Made by a program: the position numbers and the translations under genes. Under the pieces are notes generated by a model, which was given only the letters and a program-made list of their open reading frames with translations, ran no database searches and was not told where the DNA came from. A stretch of DNA of 64,000 bases from Bacteriovorax sp. (GTDB lineage Bacteria; Bdellovibrionota; Bacteriovoracia; Bacteriovoracales; Bacteriovoracaceae): the NCBI GenBank assembly GCA_014378525.1, contig JACMNL010000132.1, positions 25,577 to 89,576 on the forward strand. Direction: 5' to 3'. Positions 9,612-18,141 of this stretch are shown one piece after another; the first letter of the stretch is position 1, and the number at the start of each line of letters is the position of its first letter.

Positions 9612-10535
9612 ATGGTCAGGAAATTTTTATTAATTCTATTTTCACTGAACTTTGTTGTCGCATGTTCATCTGATGTCATTTCAAGAAACGGAGAAGGCAA
9701 GAGACCACGTTCTGAAGAAAGAAAGATTTTTTCCGGTGTAAAAAAGAAAATTGCACTGCTGCCATTTTTTAACGAGTCACCATTTGAAAGTGAAGACCTT
9801 GAAGTGAATGCTACTGAAGAACTTCGTATGGAGCTTTCACGTTCCGGTGAATTCATTGTCGATCCATCATCACAAAAATTATTCGGCCCTTCAAAAGAGA
9901 TTTACGTCGGCGGCGGTATGAAGCTGGTCCAGCTTACACGTCAGGCGAAAATTGCAGGGATTAACTTCATCATTTTCGGAAGAGTGATCGATGCCCGCGT
10001 ACGCGAAAAATCAGACGAGATCGGGATCGTAAGGCAGACAAAATCCTATACAGAATCAAAAGTTGAAGTGCGCGTCTTTGACGTAAACGCCGGAAAAGAA
10101 ATTTATACGGAAACACTTAATGGTTATGCTGATGACAGTTCATACAGGTTTTTTTCAACGGACAGAGAAGACTACCTAGCTTACAGACGTGAGCTTTTAA
10201 GATACGCGGTAAGAGTTGGTGTGAGAAAATCAGTTCCTAAAATCCTCGAGCTTGCCAGCAAACTTGACTGGGTCGGACGTGTCGCTAAAATTATCGGAAC
10301 AAAAGTTTACCTGAACGCCGGAAGAGAAAGCGGGATCAACATCGGTGATATTTTAAAAATTATCACAGAAGGAACCGAGATCTATGACCCTGAAACAGGA
10401 GCATTAATAGGTATGAGTAAGGGTGATATGAAAGGAACAATTGAAGTCGTCGACTACTTTGGAACAGACGGTGCGATTGCGATTTTACACTCTGGAGGCC
10501 AGGTCCTTGAAGGGGACTTTGTTCAGCTTTATTAA
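9612..10535 (+). CDS. Outer-membrane-type lipoprotein with CsgG-like and FlgT-C-like regions
   Basis: The 307-residue protein carries a lipoprotein signal with lipobox VVAC (Cys18). After a basic linker, KKIALLPFFNES and the GINFIIFGRVIDARV region resemble the CsgG/LpoB-type fold found in secretion and cell-wall cofactor lipoproteins. The C-terminal part (about 225-305; GRVAKIIGTKVYLNAG, SGINIGDILKI, DPETGALIG) resembles the C-terminal domain of FlgT, the flagellar H-ring protein, and similar beta-barrel modules. The assignment is by pattern, not alignment. A role in an outer-membrane assembly or motor-associated ring is possible. It follows the secreted unknown by 47 bases. Confidence 0.6.
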   Translation: MVRKFLLILFSLNFVVACSSDVISRNGEGKRPRSEERKIFSGVKKKIALLPFFNESPFESEDLEVNATEELRMELSRSGEFIVDPSSQKLFGPSKEIYVGGGMKLVQLTRQAKIAGINFIIFGRVIDARVREKSDEIGIVRQTKSYTESKVEVRVFDVNAGKEIYTETLNGYADDSSYRFFSTDREDYLAYRRELLRYAVRVGVRKSVPKILELASKLDWVGRVAKIIGTKVYLNAGRESGINIGDILKIITEGTEIYDPETGALIGMSKGDMKGTIEVVDYFGTDGAIAILHSGGQVLEGDFVQLY

Positions 10536-11580
10536 CTTATATAAATACTCTTATCCATTTTTTAAAAACATAGCATTCAGTCTCGATGCCGAACGTGCGC
10601 ACGAGTTCACCATTCATTCAATGAAGATGGCCGGAAGATTTCTTCCCGACCAGAAAGACGACGAACGATTTCACTTAAAAGCGATGGGACTTAATTTTTC
10701 AAATCCGGTGGGACTAGCTGCAGGCCTTGATAAAAACGGTGAAGCCATTTCTTTCATGACTCATTTACCTTTTGGTTTTGTAGAAATCGGGACAGTGACA
10801 CCGAAGCCCCAAGAGGGAAATGATAAACCGAGATTGTTTCGTTACCCGTCTGAAGAGTCATTAAGAAACAGAATGGGATTCAATAATTTTGGTTCTGATA
10901 TTGTTTTGAAAAATTTGAAAGCAGGCAATCGCCGCGGAAAAATTGTCGGCGTGAATTTAGGTAAAAATAAAGTCACATCGAATGATGATGCTCCAAAAGA
11001 TTACTCAACACTCTACAGAGATTTTGCACCTTCCGCTGATTACCTGGTGATCAATGTTTCTTCTCCGAACACTCCGGGACTTCGCGATCTTTTAAAAGAC
11101 GCGGGCCTCAGACAGATTTTTGAAGCGGTCGATGCTGAAAGAAAAAAATGTTCAAAACCATTACTCGTTAAAGTCTCTCCGGACATGGCCCTGGAAGAGC
11201 TTTCTTCAGTCGTGGGCCTTGTTAATGAATATAAACTTGATGGAATTATCGCCACCAATACGACGATCATGAAAGAGCGTGGAGAAGGCGGAGTGAGCGG
11301 GAAACTGCTGACTCAAAAAGCGCGTGCGACCAGAGAATTTTTATTAAAAGAAATTAAAAACTCACACTCGAATGCTGAACTTATCGGCGTCGGTGGCATC
11401 TCAGGTTTTGAAGACCTGATGGATTTCTGGCGCGCAGGTGGAAGACTCGCACAGATTTATTCTGCATTCGTTTTTCAGGGGCCGGGAGTATTGTTTGATA
11501 TCGAAGAGCATCTCGATATGGAATTTAAAAAACGTGGGACGAAAACCTTTGAAGAATTTTTAGACAGCGTAAAAAAATAA
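10519..11580 (+). CDS. pyrD: Dihydroorotate dehydrogenase, class 2 (quinone-dependent)
   Basis: Catalyses the quinone-linked oxidation of dihydroorotate to orotate, the fourth step of pyrimidine synthesis, at the inner membrane. Family signatures: GLAAGLDKNGEA, GFVEIGTVTPKPQEGN, NRMGFNNFG, NVSSPNTPGLRDLL with the catalytic Ser, ATNTT, and GVGGI near the FMN phosphate. The N-terminal LDAERAHEFTIH is typical of class 2. The start is uncertain: an upstream ATG (10441) would overlap the previous gene by 95 bases, so I prefer TTG at 10519 behind AGGGGA, giving about 353 residues, close to the 336 of E. coli PyrD. Confidence 0.92.
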   Translation: MFSFINLYKYSYPFFKNIAFSLDAERAHEFTIHSMKMAGRFLPDQKDDERFHLKAMGLNFSNPVGLAAGLDKNGEAISFMTHLPFGFVEIGTVTPKPQEGNDKPRLFRYPSEESLRNRMGFNNFGSDIVLKNLKAGNRRGKIVGVNLGKNKVTSNDDAPKDYSTLYRDFAPSADYLVINVSSPNTPGLRDLLKDAGLRQIFEAVDAERKKCSKPLLVKVSPDMALEELSSVVGLVNEYKLDGIIATNTTIMKERGEGGVSGKLLTQKARATREFLLKEIKNSHSNAELIGVGGISGFEDLMDFWRAGGRLAQIYSAFVFQGPGVLFDIEEHLDMEFKKRGTKTFEEFLDSVKK

Positions 11581-11583
11581 AAA

Positions 11584-11622
11584 AAAACCTCATCAACGGT
11601 TAGGGCCGGAGATGAGGTTTTT
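11584..11622. terminator. Bidirectional hairpin terminator between convergent genes
   Basis: An 11-base-pair stem (AAAACCTCATC at 11584-11594 with GATGAGGTTTT at 11611-11621) is flanked by an A-run on the left and T-run on the right. It can stop both pyrD and the small convergent gene. Confidence 0.85.
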
Positions 11623-11641
11623 AGAAAAAATTATCTATAAA

Positions 11642-11869
11642 CTATTTCTTAAAACAAACTTCTCTTAATTCTGAATCAAATGAAATCAACTTATCTGTAT
11701 CAGCATTTAATTCTTCAATTTCGATTGAAGTTAATGCGTTTGCATCTTTGCAGATGATCACTGCAGGAGCGTCTTTAGCAGGCGTTGGTGGATTTGGTGG
11801 AATGGCCTGAACACTAACTGATAAAACTGTCGCTGTAGCAATAAGAGCGATGTATAGAGCGTTTTTCAT
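11642..11869 (-). CDS. Small secreted protein
   Basis: A 75-residue product with a clear signal peptide (MKNALYIALIATATVLSVSVQA) and a mature part of about 53 residues that starts proline-rich (IPPNPPTPAKD). It contains two cysteines that could pair (one after VII, one three residues from the end). A strong AGGAGA site lies six bases before the ATG. I do not recognise a family. It stands alone between a shared terminator and a divergent secreted-protein gene. Confidence 0.7.
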   Translation of the reverse strand: MKNALYIALIATATVLSVSVQAIPPNPPTPAKDAPAVIICKDANALTSIEIEELNADTDKLISFDSELREVCFKK

Positions 11870-12063
11870 TTGCTTCTCCTGAAATTAAAAAGTGATCCTG
11901 GTTATGCTAACAGCACCTTTCGTTTTTTAGATGCGCGATTGTAATTATTACTTCTGCTATCAAAATTTTAGACGGCCTTTCCCAGAGGAGAGTACCTCAT
12001 TACAGAGGTTTATCTGTCGTCTTTTTTCTCATTATATGGGCCATTTGGTCCGATAAGATAGCT

Positions 12064-12753
12064 ATGAAGTTCGGATCTCTATTCATTCTATTTACTGTTT
12101 TTGCTGTCGGAATAGTTTCGGCCGCTGAACAAAAAGACTGCGAAGGCATTAACCATCCTGCTTATCAGGATGAATACCGCGCATGTTTACGAACAAATAT
12201 TGCTGCATCAGCGAGTGATGCCGGAGTTGATTGCGTAGACTGTCTTTTTGCACAGGAGTCGACTGGATCGAATGCATGGGTTGCAGGTTTATCTGCGATC
12301 GCTCAACCTCTCGCTTATCTTGCCGGACAATACACCATTGCAAAATACCAGAACGATACTCAACAGGCGTGGGCAAAAGCTTATTCGTCTGCCTACACAG
12401 AATGCACAAACAGATTCAACAGCTATTTAAGTTACAACACTTCAGTGGGCGCTAATCCGATTGGAACGAGTGATGCAAGTACACTGATGAATTCCTGCAA
12501 CGGAAACGGATACGGCTCGTACGCGGGTTACGGCGGCCAGACAGGAAATGCTTTTGGTGGTTACGGAAATCCCTTTCAGGCAAACGGTTACTCATCAGGA
12601 TTTTTAAGCGGCATGGGGGGAATGTATCCCAATGGTGCAAGTTCAATCTACGGCAACGGGATGACTTCGGGCGGGATTGGAATAGGTGCCTATGGTTCAA
12701 CAGGCACGTCTGCAGTTTATCAAACTGGAGTGACTGCAGCTTTCGGTTTTTAA
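12064..12753 (+). CDS. Secreted cysteine-containing protein with Gly/Tyr/Asn/Ser-rich C-terminus
   Basis: I do not recognise this 229-residue protein. It has a signal peptide (to about residue 20), a cysteine-bearing N-terminal region (including GVDCVDCLF), a hydrophobic or amphipathic stretch (AWVAGLSAIAQPLAYLAGQ), and a C-terminal 85 residues dominated by glycine, tyrosine, asparagine and serine in low-complexity order, ending in AAFGF. Such tails are common in surface or matrix proteins. No clear ribosome site precedes the ATG. The gene is convergent with queC, nine bases apart. Confidence 0.65.
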   Translation: MKFGSLFILFTVFAVGIVSAAEQKDCEGINHPAYQDEYRACLRTNIAASASDAGVDCVDCLFAQESTGSNAWVAGLSAIAQPLAYLAGQYTIAKYQNDTQQAWAKAYSSAYTECTNRFNSYLSYNTSVGANPIGTSDASTLMNSCNGNGYGSYAGYGGQTGNAFGGYGNPFQANGYSSGFLSGMGGMYPNGASSIYGNGMTSGGIGIGAYGSTGTSAVYQTGVTAAFGF

Positions 12754-12762
12754 TTCAAATAA

Positions 12763-13455
12763 CTAGTACGTAGGTCGTGTAACGTACTCTATGGGGTCAG
12801 CAACACCAGCTTTTTGAAAGCCTCTCAAACGAAGTGCACATGAATCACAAACTCCGCATGCCTTGTCGTTTCTCTCATAACAAGACCAGCTTGATTCCAG
12901 TGGAGCTTTTAACTCAAGAGCTTTTTTTACGATCTCATCTTTCTTTAAAAAAATAACAGGAGTGACGACTCTGATGTCTCCGTCTTTTGTTCCTTCTTTA
13001 ATCAGATTATTTACAGCTTCATAGTAAGATGGTCTGCAGTCAGGGTACCCTGATGAATCTTCGTACACAGCGCCGATGTAAATTCTTTTAGCACCGATAA
13101 CTTCTGCCCATGAGACGGCCATTGAAATGATGTGAGTGTTTCTGAAAGGCACATATGAATCAGGAATTTCTTCAGAATCGCCTTTATATTTTTTTACATC
13201 GATTTTGTCGTCAGTGAGTGAAGATCCGCCGATTTGTTTTAAAAAACTTACGTCGATAATTTTCTGGTGAGAGGCCGGCACTTTATAAAATGCAGCAATT
13301 TTTTTGAAACTTGCAAGCTCGCGCTCTTCAGTTTTTTGTCCGTAGTTTAAATGCAGAAAAGCTAAGTTTTCATATTCAGTATTGGCGATGGCCGCGCATA
13401 CTAACGAGTCCATTCCACCGCTCACTAAACATACTGCTAAATCTTTGCTCTTCAT
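12763..13455 (-). CDS. queC: 7-cyano-7-deazaguanine synthase (preQ0 synthase)
   Basis: Converts 7-carboxy-7-deazaguanine to preQ0 with ATP and ammonia, on the route to queuosine in tRNA. Evidence: the N-terminal PP-loop SGGMDSLVCA, LHLNYGQKTEERE, the PFRNTHI segment and the C-terminal zinc cysteines CYERNDKACGVCDSC. The length of 230 residues matches the family. It starts five bases after the phosphohexomutase gene stops, so the two are co-transcribed. A later queuosine enzyme, QueG, is encoded at 38.7 kb. Confidence 0.96.
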   Translation of the reverse strand: MKSKDLAVCLVSGGMDSLVCAAIANTEYENLAFLHLNYGQKTEERELASFKKIAAFYKVPASHQKIIDVSFLKQIGGSSLTDDKIDVKKYKGDSEEIPDSYVPFRNTHIISMAVSWAEVIGAKRIYIGAVYEDSSGYPDCRPSYYEAVNNLIKEGTKDGDIRVVTPVIFLKKDEIVKKALELKAPLESSWSCYERNDKACGVCDSCALRLRGFQKAGVADPIEYVTRPTY

Positions 13456-13460
13456 AAATC

Positions 13461-15188
13461 CTACGCTTTTTCCGATGCCGTTTTAAAATAATCTAAAAAT
13501 TGTGTTGCCCTTTTTTCTGCGTTTGCTTTTTTATCTGCAAGGCTTCCGTCCTTTTCCTGGATCATAATATAAAATTTTATCTTTGGCTCTGTTCCCGACG
13601 GGCGAAGATAAACCTGGTTACCATTATCAAAAAAGAAGCCGATCACGTTACTCTTAGGTAATCCTTCGATGCCCTGTGAGTAGTCTTTAATCTGCTTAAT
13701 CCCACTGCCAAGAATGCTTTTTTCGCTGAAGTTTCTGAAGTTGGCCATGATACGTGAAATTTTTTCCTGACCTTCGATACCGAAATAGTCCAGAGACAAT
13801 AAATCTTCTCTAGAAAAGCCGAATTCTTCGTAAATTTTATCGAGAGCGTCCAGGAGGTTCATGCCCTGAAGCTTATAAAATAGTGCGACTTCTGCCATTT
13901 GAGAGACTGAGCTCACACCGTCTTTATCACGGGCGAAAGTATGGCAAAGGTAACCGAAAGATTCTTCTGTTGCGAAAATAAATTTCTTTTGTGGTTGTGT
14001 TCTTTCAAGCTCGTTCATTTTTCCACAGATCCATTTGAATCCAGTGAGAGTGTTGAAAACTTCAACGCCGTATGAGTGGGCGATTGTATCAAGCAGTGGG
14101 GTCGTTACTACAGTTTTCACGATGTAGTTTTCTCCAGAGAGTTTTCCCTTTTTCTTCATTTCGGAAAGCATGTAGTGAACTTTTAAAATCCCGATCTGGT
14201 TTCCAGTTAGATAGTGAACGACACCTTTCACTTTAACCGCCACACCAAGACGGTCAGTATCTGGATCAGATCCCATAACAATATCGCCACCGACTTTATC
14301 CATCAGGTCCACGGCCATTTTTAATGCCGATGGATTTTCAGGGTTCGGACTTTTTACAGTGGGGAATCTTCCGTCAGGTTGGGCCTGTTCAGCAACAATA
14401 TGAACATCCGTAAATCCTAAATCCTTCAGTGCACGCGAACATGGAACAAGCCCTGCTCCGTGAATTGGAGTGTAGACTACTTTTAATTTGCCGCCATCTT
14501 TGTGACACATTTCCGGATTTACCATTTTGCTTAAAATGGCAGCGTAGTATTTTTCTTCAACCGAATCATCAATCCATGCGATGAGATTATTTTTCAGACC
14601 ATCTTCAAACGGCACAACTTTTACTGCAGAAAAATCCGTGATGGCGTAGTAGTTGTTGATGATATTCTGATCGTTCGGTGGAGTGACCTGCGCGCCATCT
14701 GACCAGAAAACTTTGTAGCCGTTATACTCGGGAGGGTTGTGAGAAGCAGTGACCATAACTCCGGCCATCGATTTGTGCTCGCGTACCGCAAACGATAAAA
14801 GCGCCACCGGATTAAGGTGCTTATAGATGTAAGCTTTGATGCCGTTGCCGGCCATAACTTCGGCCGCCACTTTTGCCAGCTCGATCGACATAATGCGCGA
14901 ATCATAGCTGATACAAATACTAGGGTTATTTGATTTCTGCGCCAAAACTTCTGTGCATAGTGCCTGAGTGGCCTTTCTGATTGTGTAAACATTGATGCGG
15001 TTGATTCCTGCACCTCTGATTGACCTCATTCCACCGGTGCCGAATTCAAGATCTTTATAGAAGCGCTCGTTAATTTCTTTTGTATCGTTAGAATCTATCA
15101 GCGCCTGGATTTCAGCTCGGGATTCAGAGGAGAAATATGAATTCTGCGCCCATGATTTGGCCTTTTCCATTGAAGTTTTGTCAGTCAT
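13461..15188 (-). CDS. Phosphoglucomutase/phosphomannomutase (alpha-D-phosphohexomutase family)
   Basis: Interconverts hexose 1- and 6-phosphates for glycogen, cell-wall or polysaccharide precursors. The phosphoserine loop is MVTASHNPPEYNGYKV; the metal-binding loop is GSDPDTDRLG; the phosphate-binding end is RPSGTEPKIKFY. I choose the ATG at 15188, eight bases after AGGA, giving 575 residues, in line with PgcA/Pgm2-like enzymes. The longer open frame to 15383 would overlap the divergent ferredoxin gene and adds an unrelated hydrophobic leader. Which hexose is preferred cannot be read from sequence alone. Confidence 0.93.
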   Translation of the reverse strand: MTDKTSMEKAKSWAQNSYFSSESRAEIQALIDSNDTKEINERFYKDLEFGTGGMRSIRGAGINRINVYTIRKATQALCTEVLAQKSNNPSICISYDSRIMSIELAKVAAEVMAGNGIKAYIYKHLNPVALLSFAVREHKSMAGVMVTASHNPPEYNGYKVFWSDGAQVTPPNDQNIINNYYAITDFSAVKVVPFEDGLKNNLIAWIDDSVEEKYYAAILSKMVNPEMCHKDGGKLKVVYTPIHGAGLVPCSRALKDLGFTDVHIVAEQAQPDGRFPTVKSPNPENPSALKMAVDLMDKVGGDIVMGSDPDTDRLGVAVKVKGVVHYLTGNQIGILKVHYMLSEMKKKGKLSGENYIVKTVVTTPLLDTIAHSYGVEVFNTLTGFKWICGKMNELERTQPQKKFIFATEESFGYLCHTFARDKDGVSSVSQMAEVALFYKLQGMNLLDALDKIYEEFGFSREDLLSLDYFGIEGQEKISRIMANFRNFSEKSILGSGIKQIKDYSQGIEGLPKSNVIGFFFDNGNQVYLRPSGTEPKIKFYIMIQEKDGSLADKKANAEKRATQFLDYFKTASEKA

Positions 15189-15294
15189 ACAAGCTATCCT
15201 TTTCGATTGAGTTGCAGCTAGTTTATCAAATATCTCTTCATAGATCACAATTTTTTCGCTATGATCAAGGTCGTTAAAAGTTTCCGGAGGATTT

Positions 15295-15543
15295 ATGGCC
15301 AATAAAAAAATGAAGCACAAATTAAACATCGCTGGCGCATGGTATTGCACAGATCCTGATGACGATAATGGAGAAGGTTGCATCGCTTGTAACGTTTGTT
15401 ACACAGGCGCTCCTGAATTCTTTAAAGAAGACGAAGATGGAAACGCATACGTCTGGAAACAACCAACAACACCTCAGGATATTGAATTATGCCAGGAGCA
15501 GCTTGAAGCTTGTCCGGTAGCTTCCATTGGAAGTGACGGCTGA
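15295..15543 (+). CDS. Small single-cluster ferredoxin
   Basis: The 82-residue acidic protein carries CIACNVC and a distal CPVASIG, a three-plus-one cysteine pattern fitting one [4Fe-4S] or [3Fe-4S] cluster. A GGAGG site lies just ahead of the ATG. It probably carries electrons to an unidentified partner in the cytoplasm. It is followed within three bases by the membrane antiporter-like gene. Confidence 0.85.
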   Translation: MANKKMKHKLNIAGAWYCTDPDDDNGEGCIACNVCYTGAPEFFKEDEDGNAYVWKQPTTPQDIELCQEQLEACPVASIGSDG

Positions 15544-15545
15544 TT

Positions 15546-16829
15546 TTGACGGCCTCTAAACTCGAATTACTTTCCACAGTTTTATTTTTTATCGCAATCA
15601 TTCATACATTTCTGGTCAGCAAGTTTGAACATATCGCCGACCAGAAACCCAAAGGATCCATCGCTCACAATATCTGGCATTACCTGGCGGAAGTTGAAGT
15701 TGTCTTTGGCATCTGGGCCATGGTTTTCATCGCCATTTTTGTAATCGCCAGAGGAGCAGACTCAGCGCTTTTTTATCTCGATTCATTAAACTACACTGAG
15801 CCCGCTTTTGTTTTTGTCATCATGTGTGTGGCCGCCACCAGACCAGTTATTTTACTCGCAGAAAAAATAATACAATTTTTTGCGAGGCTTTTGCCCTTTA
15901 AACCAAAGATGTCTTTTTATCTGTCTGCTTTAATCATCGGACCCTTACTTGGATCTTTCATTACTGAACCTGCTGCGATGACTGTGACCGCACTTATTCT
16001 TCTCGATGCTTTTTATAAAGAAAAGGTTTCCTTAAAATTTAAATACGCAACACTGGGACTTCTTTTTGTAAACGTTTCCATTGGAGGAACGCTCACTCAT
16101 TTTGCAGCACCACCGGTTTTAATGGTGGCAAGCAAGTGGGGATGGGGAACACTTTATATGCTGGAGCACTTCGGTTATAAATCAGTGCTGGCAATTTTGC
16201 TTTCGACTTTTCTTTATACATTTGTGTTAAAAAAAGAATTGCAGGGAAAGGTAATTGTAAAAAATTATCCGGAAGGATACTTAATTCCACGCTGGTGGAA
16301 AGTGTTAGCTCATGTGATTTTTTTATTTCTGGTTGTATATACAGCACATCATCCAAAAGTTTTCATCGGGATTTTTTGTTTCTTCTTAGGATTCATAAAA
16401 ATTACAGAGAGATTTCAGGACCCGCTTAAAATAAAAACATCTTTTCTTGTCGCTTTTTTTCTAGCAGGTCTCGTCACTCTGGGATCTATGCAGGCATGGT
16501 GGCTGCGGCCATTACTGGCGCGAATGAATGACCTGGTTTTATTTTTGGGAGCAACATCTCTCACCGCAATCACGGACAATGCGGCCTTGACGTATCTGGG
16601 CTCACTCGTGGATCTGTCAGATGCTTCAAAGTATGCATTGGTTGCAGGTGCTGTGGCCGGTGGAGGATTAACAGTGATCGCGAATGCTCCGAACCCTGCC
16701 GGATTCGGAATTTTAAAAGAAACTTTCGGCGATGACGGAATCAATCCACTCAAACTTTTTATATACGCACTCGTTCCAACTATCATTGGAGTTTTGTGCT
16801 TATTTCTTTTACCAAGCTTTAATGTCTAA
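15546..16829 (+). CDS. Putative Na+/H+ antiporter (multi-span membrane protein)
   Basis: A 427-residue integral membrane protein with roughly ten or more hydrophobic spans. Motifs such as GSFITEPAAMTVTALIL, NVSIGGTLTHFAAPP and TAITDNAALTYLGSL resemble the family annotated as putative Na+/H+ antiporter, within the wider ion-transporter superfamily. It probably exchanges cations for protons across the inner membrane; the ion is unproven. The frame opens with a TTG at 15546, three bases after the ferredoxin stop, and no strong ribosome site is visible, so translation may be coupled. The stop overlaps the stop of the convergent ilvE gene. Confidence 0.8.
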   Translation: MTASKLELLSTVLFFIAIIHTFLVSKFEHIADQKPKGSIAHNIWHYLAEVEVVFGIWAMVFIAIFVIARGADSALFYLDSLNYTEPAFVFVIMCVAATRPVILLAEKIIQFFARLLPFKPKMSFYLSALIIGPLLGSFITEPAAMTVTALILLDAFYKEKVSLKFKYATLGLLFVNVSIGGTLTHFAAPPVLMVASKWGWGTLYMLEHFGYKSVLAILLSTFLYTFVLKKELQGKVIVKNYPEGYLIPRWWKVLAHVIFLFLVVYTAHHPKVFIGIFCFFLGFIKITERFQDPLKIKTSFLVAFFLAGLVTLGSMQAWWLRPLLARMNDLVLFLGATSLTAITDNAALTYLGSLVDLSDASKYALVAGAVAGGGLTVIANAPNPAGFGILKETFGDDGINPLKLFIYALVPTIIGVLCLFLLPSFNV

Positions 16830-17908
16830 ACTGATTTCGGCTCGACTGGCGTGATCCATTTGTATTTATCTGGTGCGCGCCCTTCCTGAATCGCTAACAG
16901 CTTCTCACGAAGCTCAGTAGAAATTTTTCCATCCGGATAATGAAGAGGGAAGCGGTCTCCGCTGATGTCACCAAAATAATTAATGGGTGTGATAATGGCA
17001 GCTGTTCCGCAAGCGAAAGCTTCTGTACATTTTCCAGCTTTGATATCCACAAGAAGTTCATCGATGTCGATGTTTCTTTCATGAACCGTGTAACCAAGAT
17101 CGCGGGCAAGAGTGATGATAGATTTTCTAGTGATACCATCTAAAATAGTGTCACCTGTTTTTGATGTTAGTAATTCATTGTTCACAACAACGAACACGTT
17201 CATCCCTGACATTTCTTCGATATATTTTTTATGAATAGCATCCAGCCATAATGTCTGAACGAATCCCATTTGTTTTGTTTTGATTGCGGCAGCAAGGCCC
17301 GCAGCGTAGTTTCCACCTGCTTTGGCATAACCAGTTCCACCCGGGAAAGCGCGTGCATTTTCTCTTTCAATATAAACTGAAAGACCGCTGCCGCCTGAAA
17401 AATAACTCGCCGATGGAGATGCGATCACCATGAAGACAAATTTTTCAGCAGGCTTGATTCCCAATGATTCTTCAGCAGCGTACATGAAAGGACGAAGGTA
17501 AAGTGATTCACCTGAACGTCTTGGAACAAAGTTCGCCGAGTAAGCAACTATATCAAAAACCGATTGCATGAAAATATCCTGAGGCACATGTGGCATCGCC
17601 ATTCTTTCAGCAGAGCGGTTGAAACGTAAAAAGTTTTCTTCCGGACGAAAGATATAAGGACCCATACCGTTTACACGATAAGCTTTCATCCCTTCGAAAA
17701 TTTCCTGAGCGTAGTGAAGAACTTTAGCAGTTGGATACATTGTGATGGGGCCATATGGAAGATAAGTTACTTCTCCCCATTTTCCATTTTCGTAAGTACA
17801 TGTGGCCATCACTGGCGCCATTGTATTTCCGAATCCCATTAAATTTTCTGGAAGCTGATATGTTTCAATCGCGTTTTTAAGACCGGGACCGATATTAAAT
17901 TGGGCCAT
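16826..17908 (-). CDS. ilvE: Branched-chain amino acid aminotransferase
   Basis: A PLP enzyme that transfers amino groups between glutamate and the 2-oxo acids of leucine, isoleucine and valine. Evidence: VLHYAQEIFEGMKAYR, FRPEENFLRFNRSAERM, the lysine-bearing GTGYAKAGGNYAAG, EEMSGMNVFVV and GTAAIITPI. This is the longer BCAT type common to many bacteria and eukaryotes. I start at the ATG at 17908 (AGGA six bases upstream), giving 360 residues; the open frame extends to 17956 without a ribosome site. It is convergent with the antiporter gene by a four-base overlap. Confidence 0.95.
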   Translation of the reverse strand: MAQFNIGPGLKNAIETYQLPENLMGFGNTMAPVMATCTYENGKWGEVTYLPYGPITMYPTAKVLHYAQEIFEGMKAYRVNGMGPYIFRPEENFLRFNRSAERMAMPHVPQDIFMQSVFDIVAYSANFVPRRSGESLYLRPFMYAAEESLGIKPAEKFVFMVIASPSASYFSGGSGLSVYIERENARAFPGGTGYAKAGGNYAAGLAAAIKTKQMGFVQTLWLDAIHKKYIEEMSGMNVFVVVNNELLTSKTGDTILDGITRKSIITLARDLGYTVHERNIDIDELLVDIKAGKCTEAFACGTAAIITPINYFGDISGDRFPLHYPDGKISTELREKLLAIQEGRAPDKYKWITPVEPKSV

Positions 17909-18070
17909 ATATTTCCTAAATGAGTGCTGCGTAAAAAGTTGACCCATTATATCCAATAATACACAGGAATCAAAAAAAAACTCAAAATGACCTGTTTAGT
18001 CGGACATTTTTTTTAGCACATATCAGCGTATTACGAAGGCAACCTATACGAAAATTAACGTAAATAATTC

Positions 18071-18098
18071 TAAGAACGCTTCACAGTGATGCCGATAA
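18071..18098 (+). promoter_or_regulatory. Sigma-28 (FliA)-like promoter of the che operon
   Basis: GCCGATAA at 18091-18098 equals the textbook flagellar-sigma -10 element. TAAG at 18071-18074 sits near the -35 position, with one base more spacing than consensus. Only the TAA part of the -35 fits well. It lies 43 bases before the cheA start. Confidence 0.6.
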
Positions 18099-18141
18099 AA
18101 TAATTGAGAAATTTAAAGGCCCCTAATAGAGAGTAGAGTTT

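Noticed and set aside
10441..10518. N-terminal extension of pyrD to the ATG at 10441
   Set aside because: It would overlap the previous gene by 95 bases and adds residues not seen in class 2 enzymes.
12049..12056. TCCGATAA, a sigma-28-like -10, just before the secreted Gly/Tyr-rich protein
   Set aside because: No -35-like element at the right distance, and it would place the start at the ATG itself.
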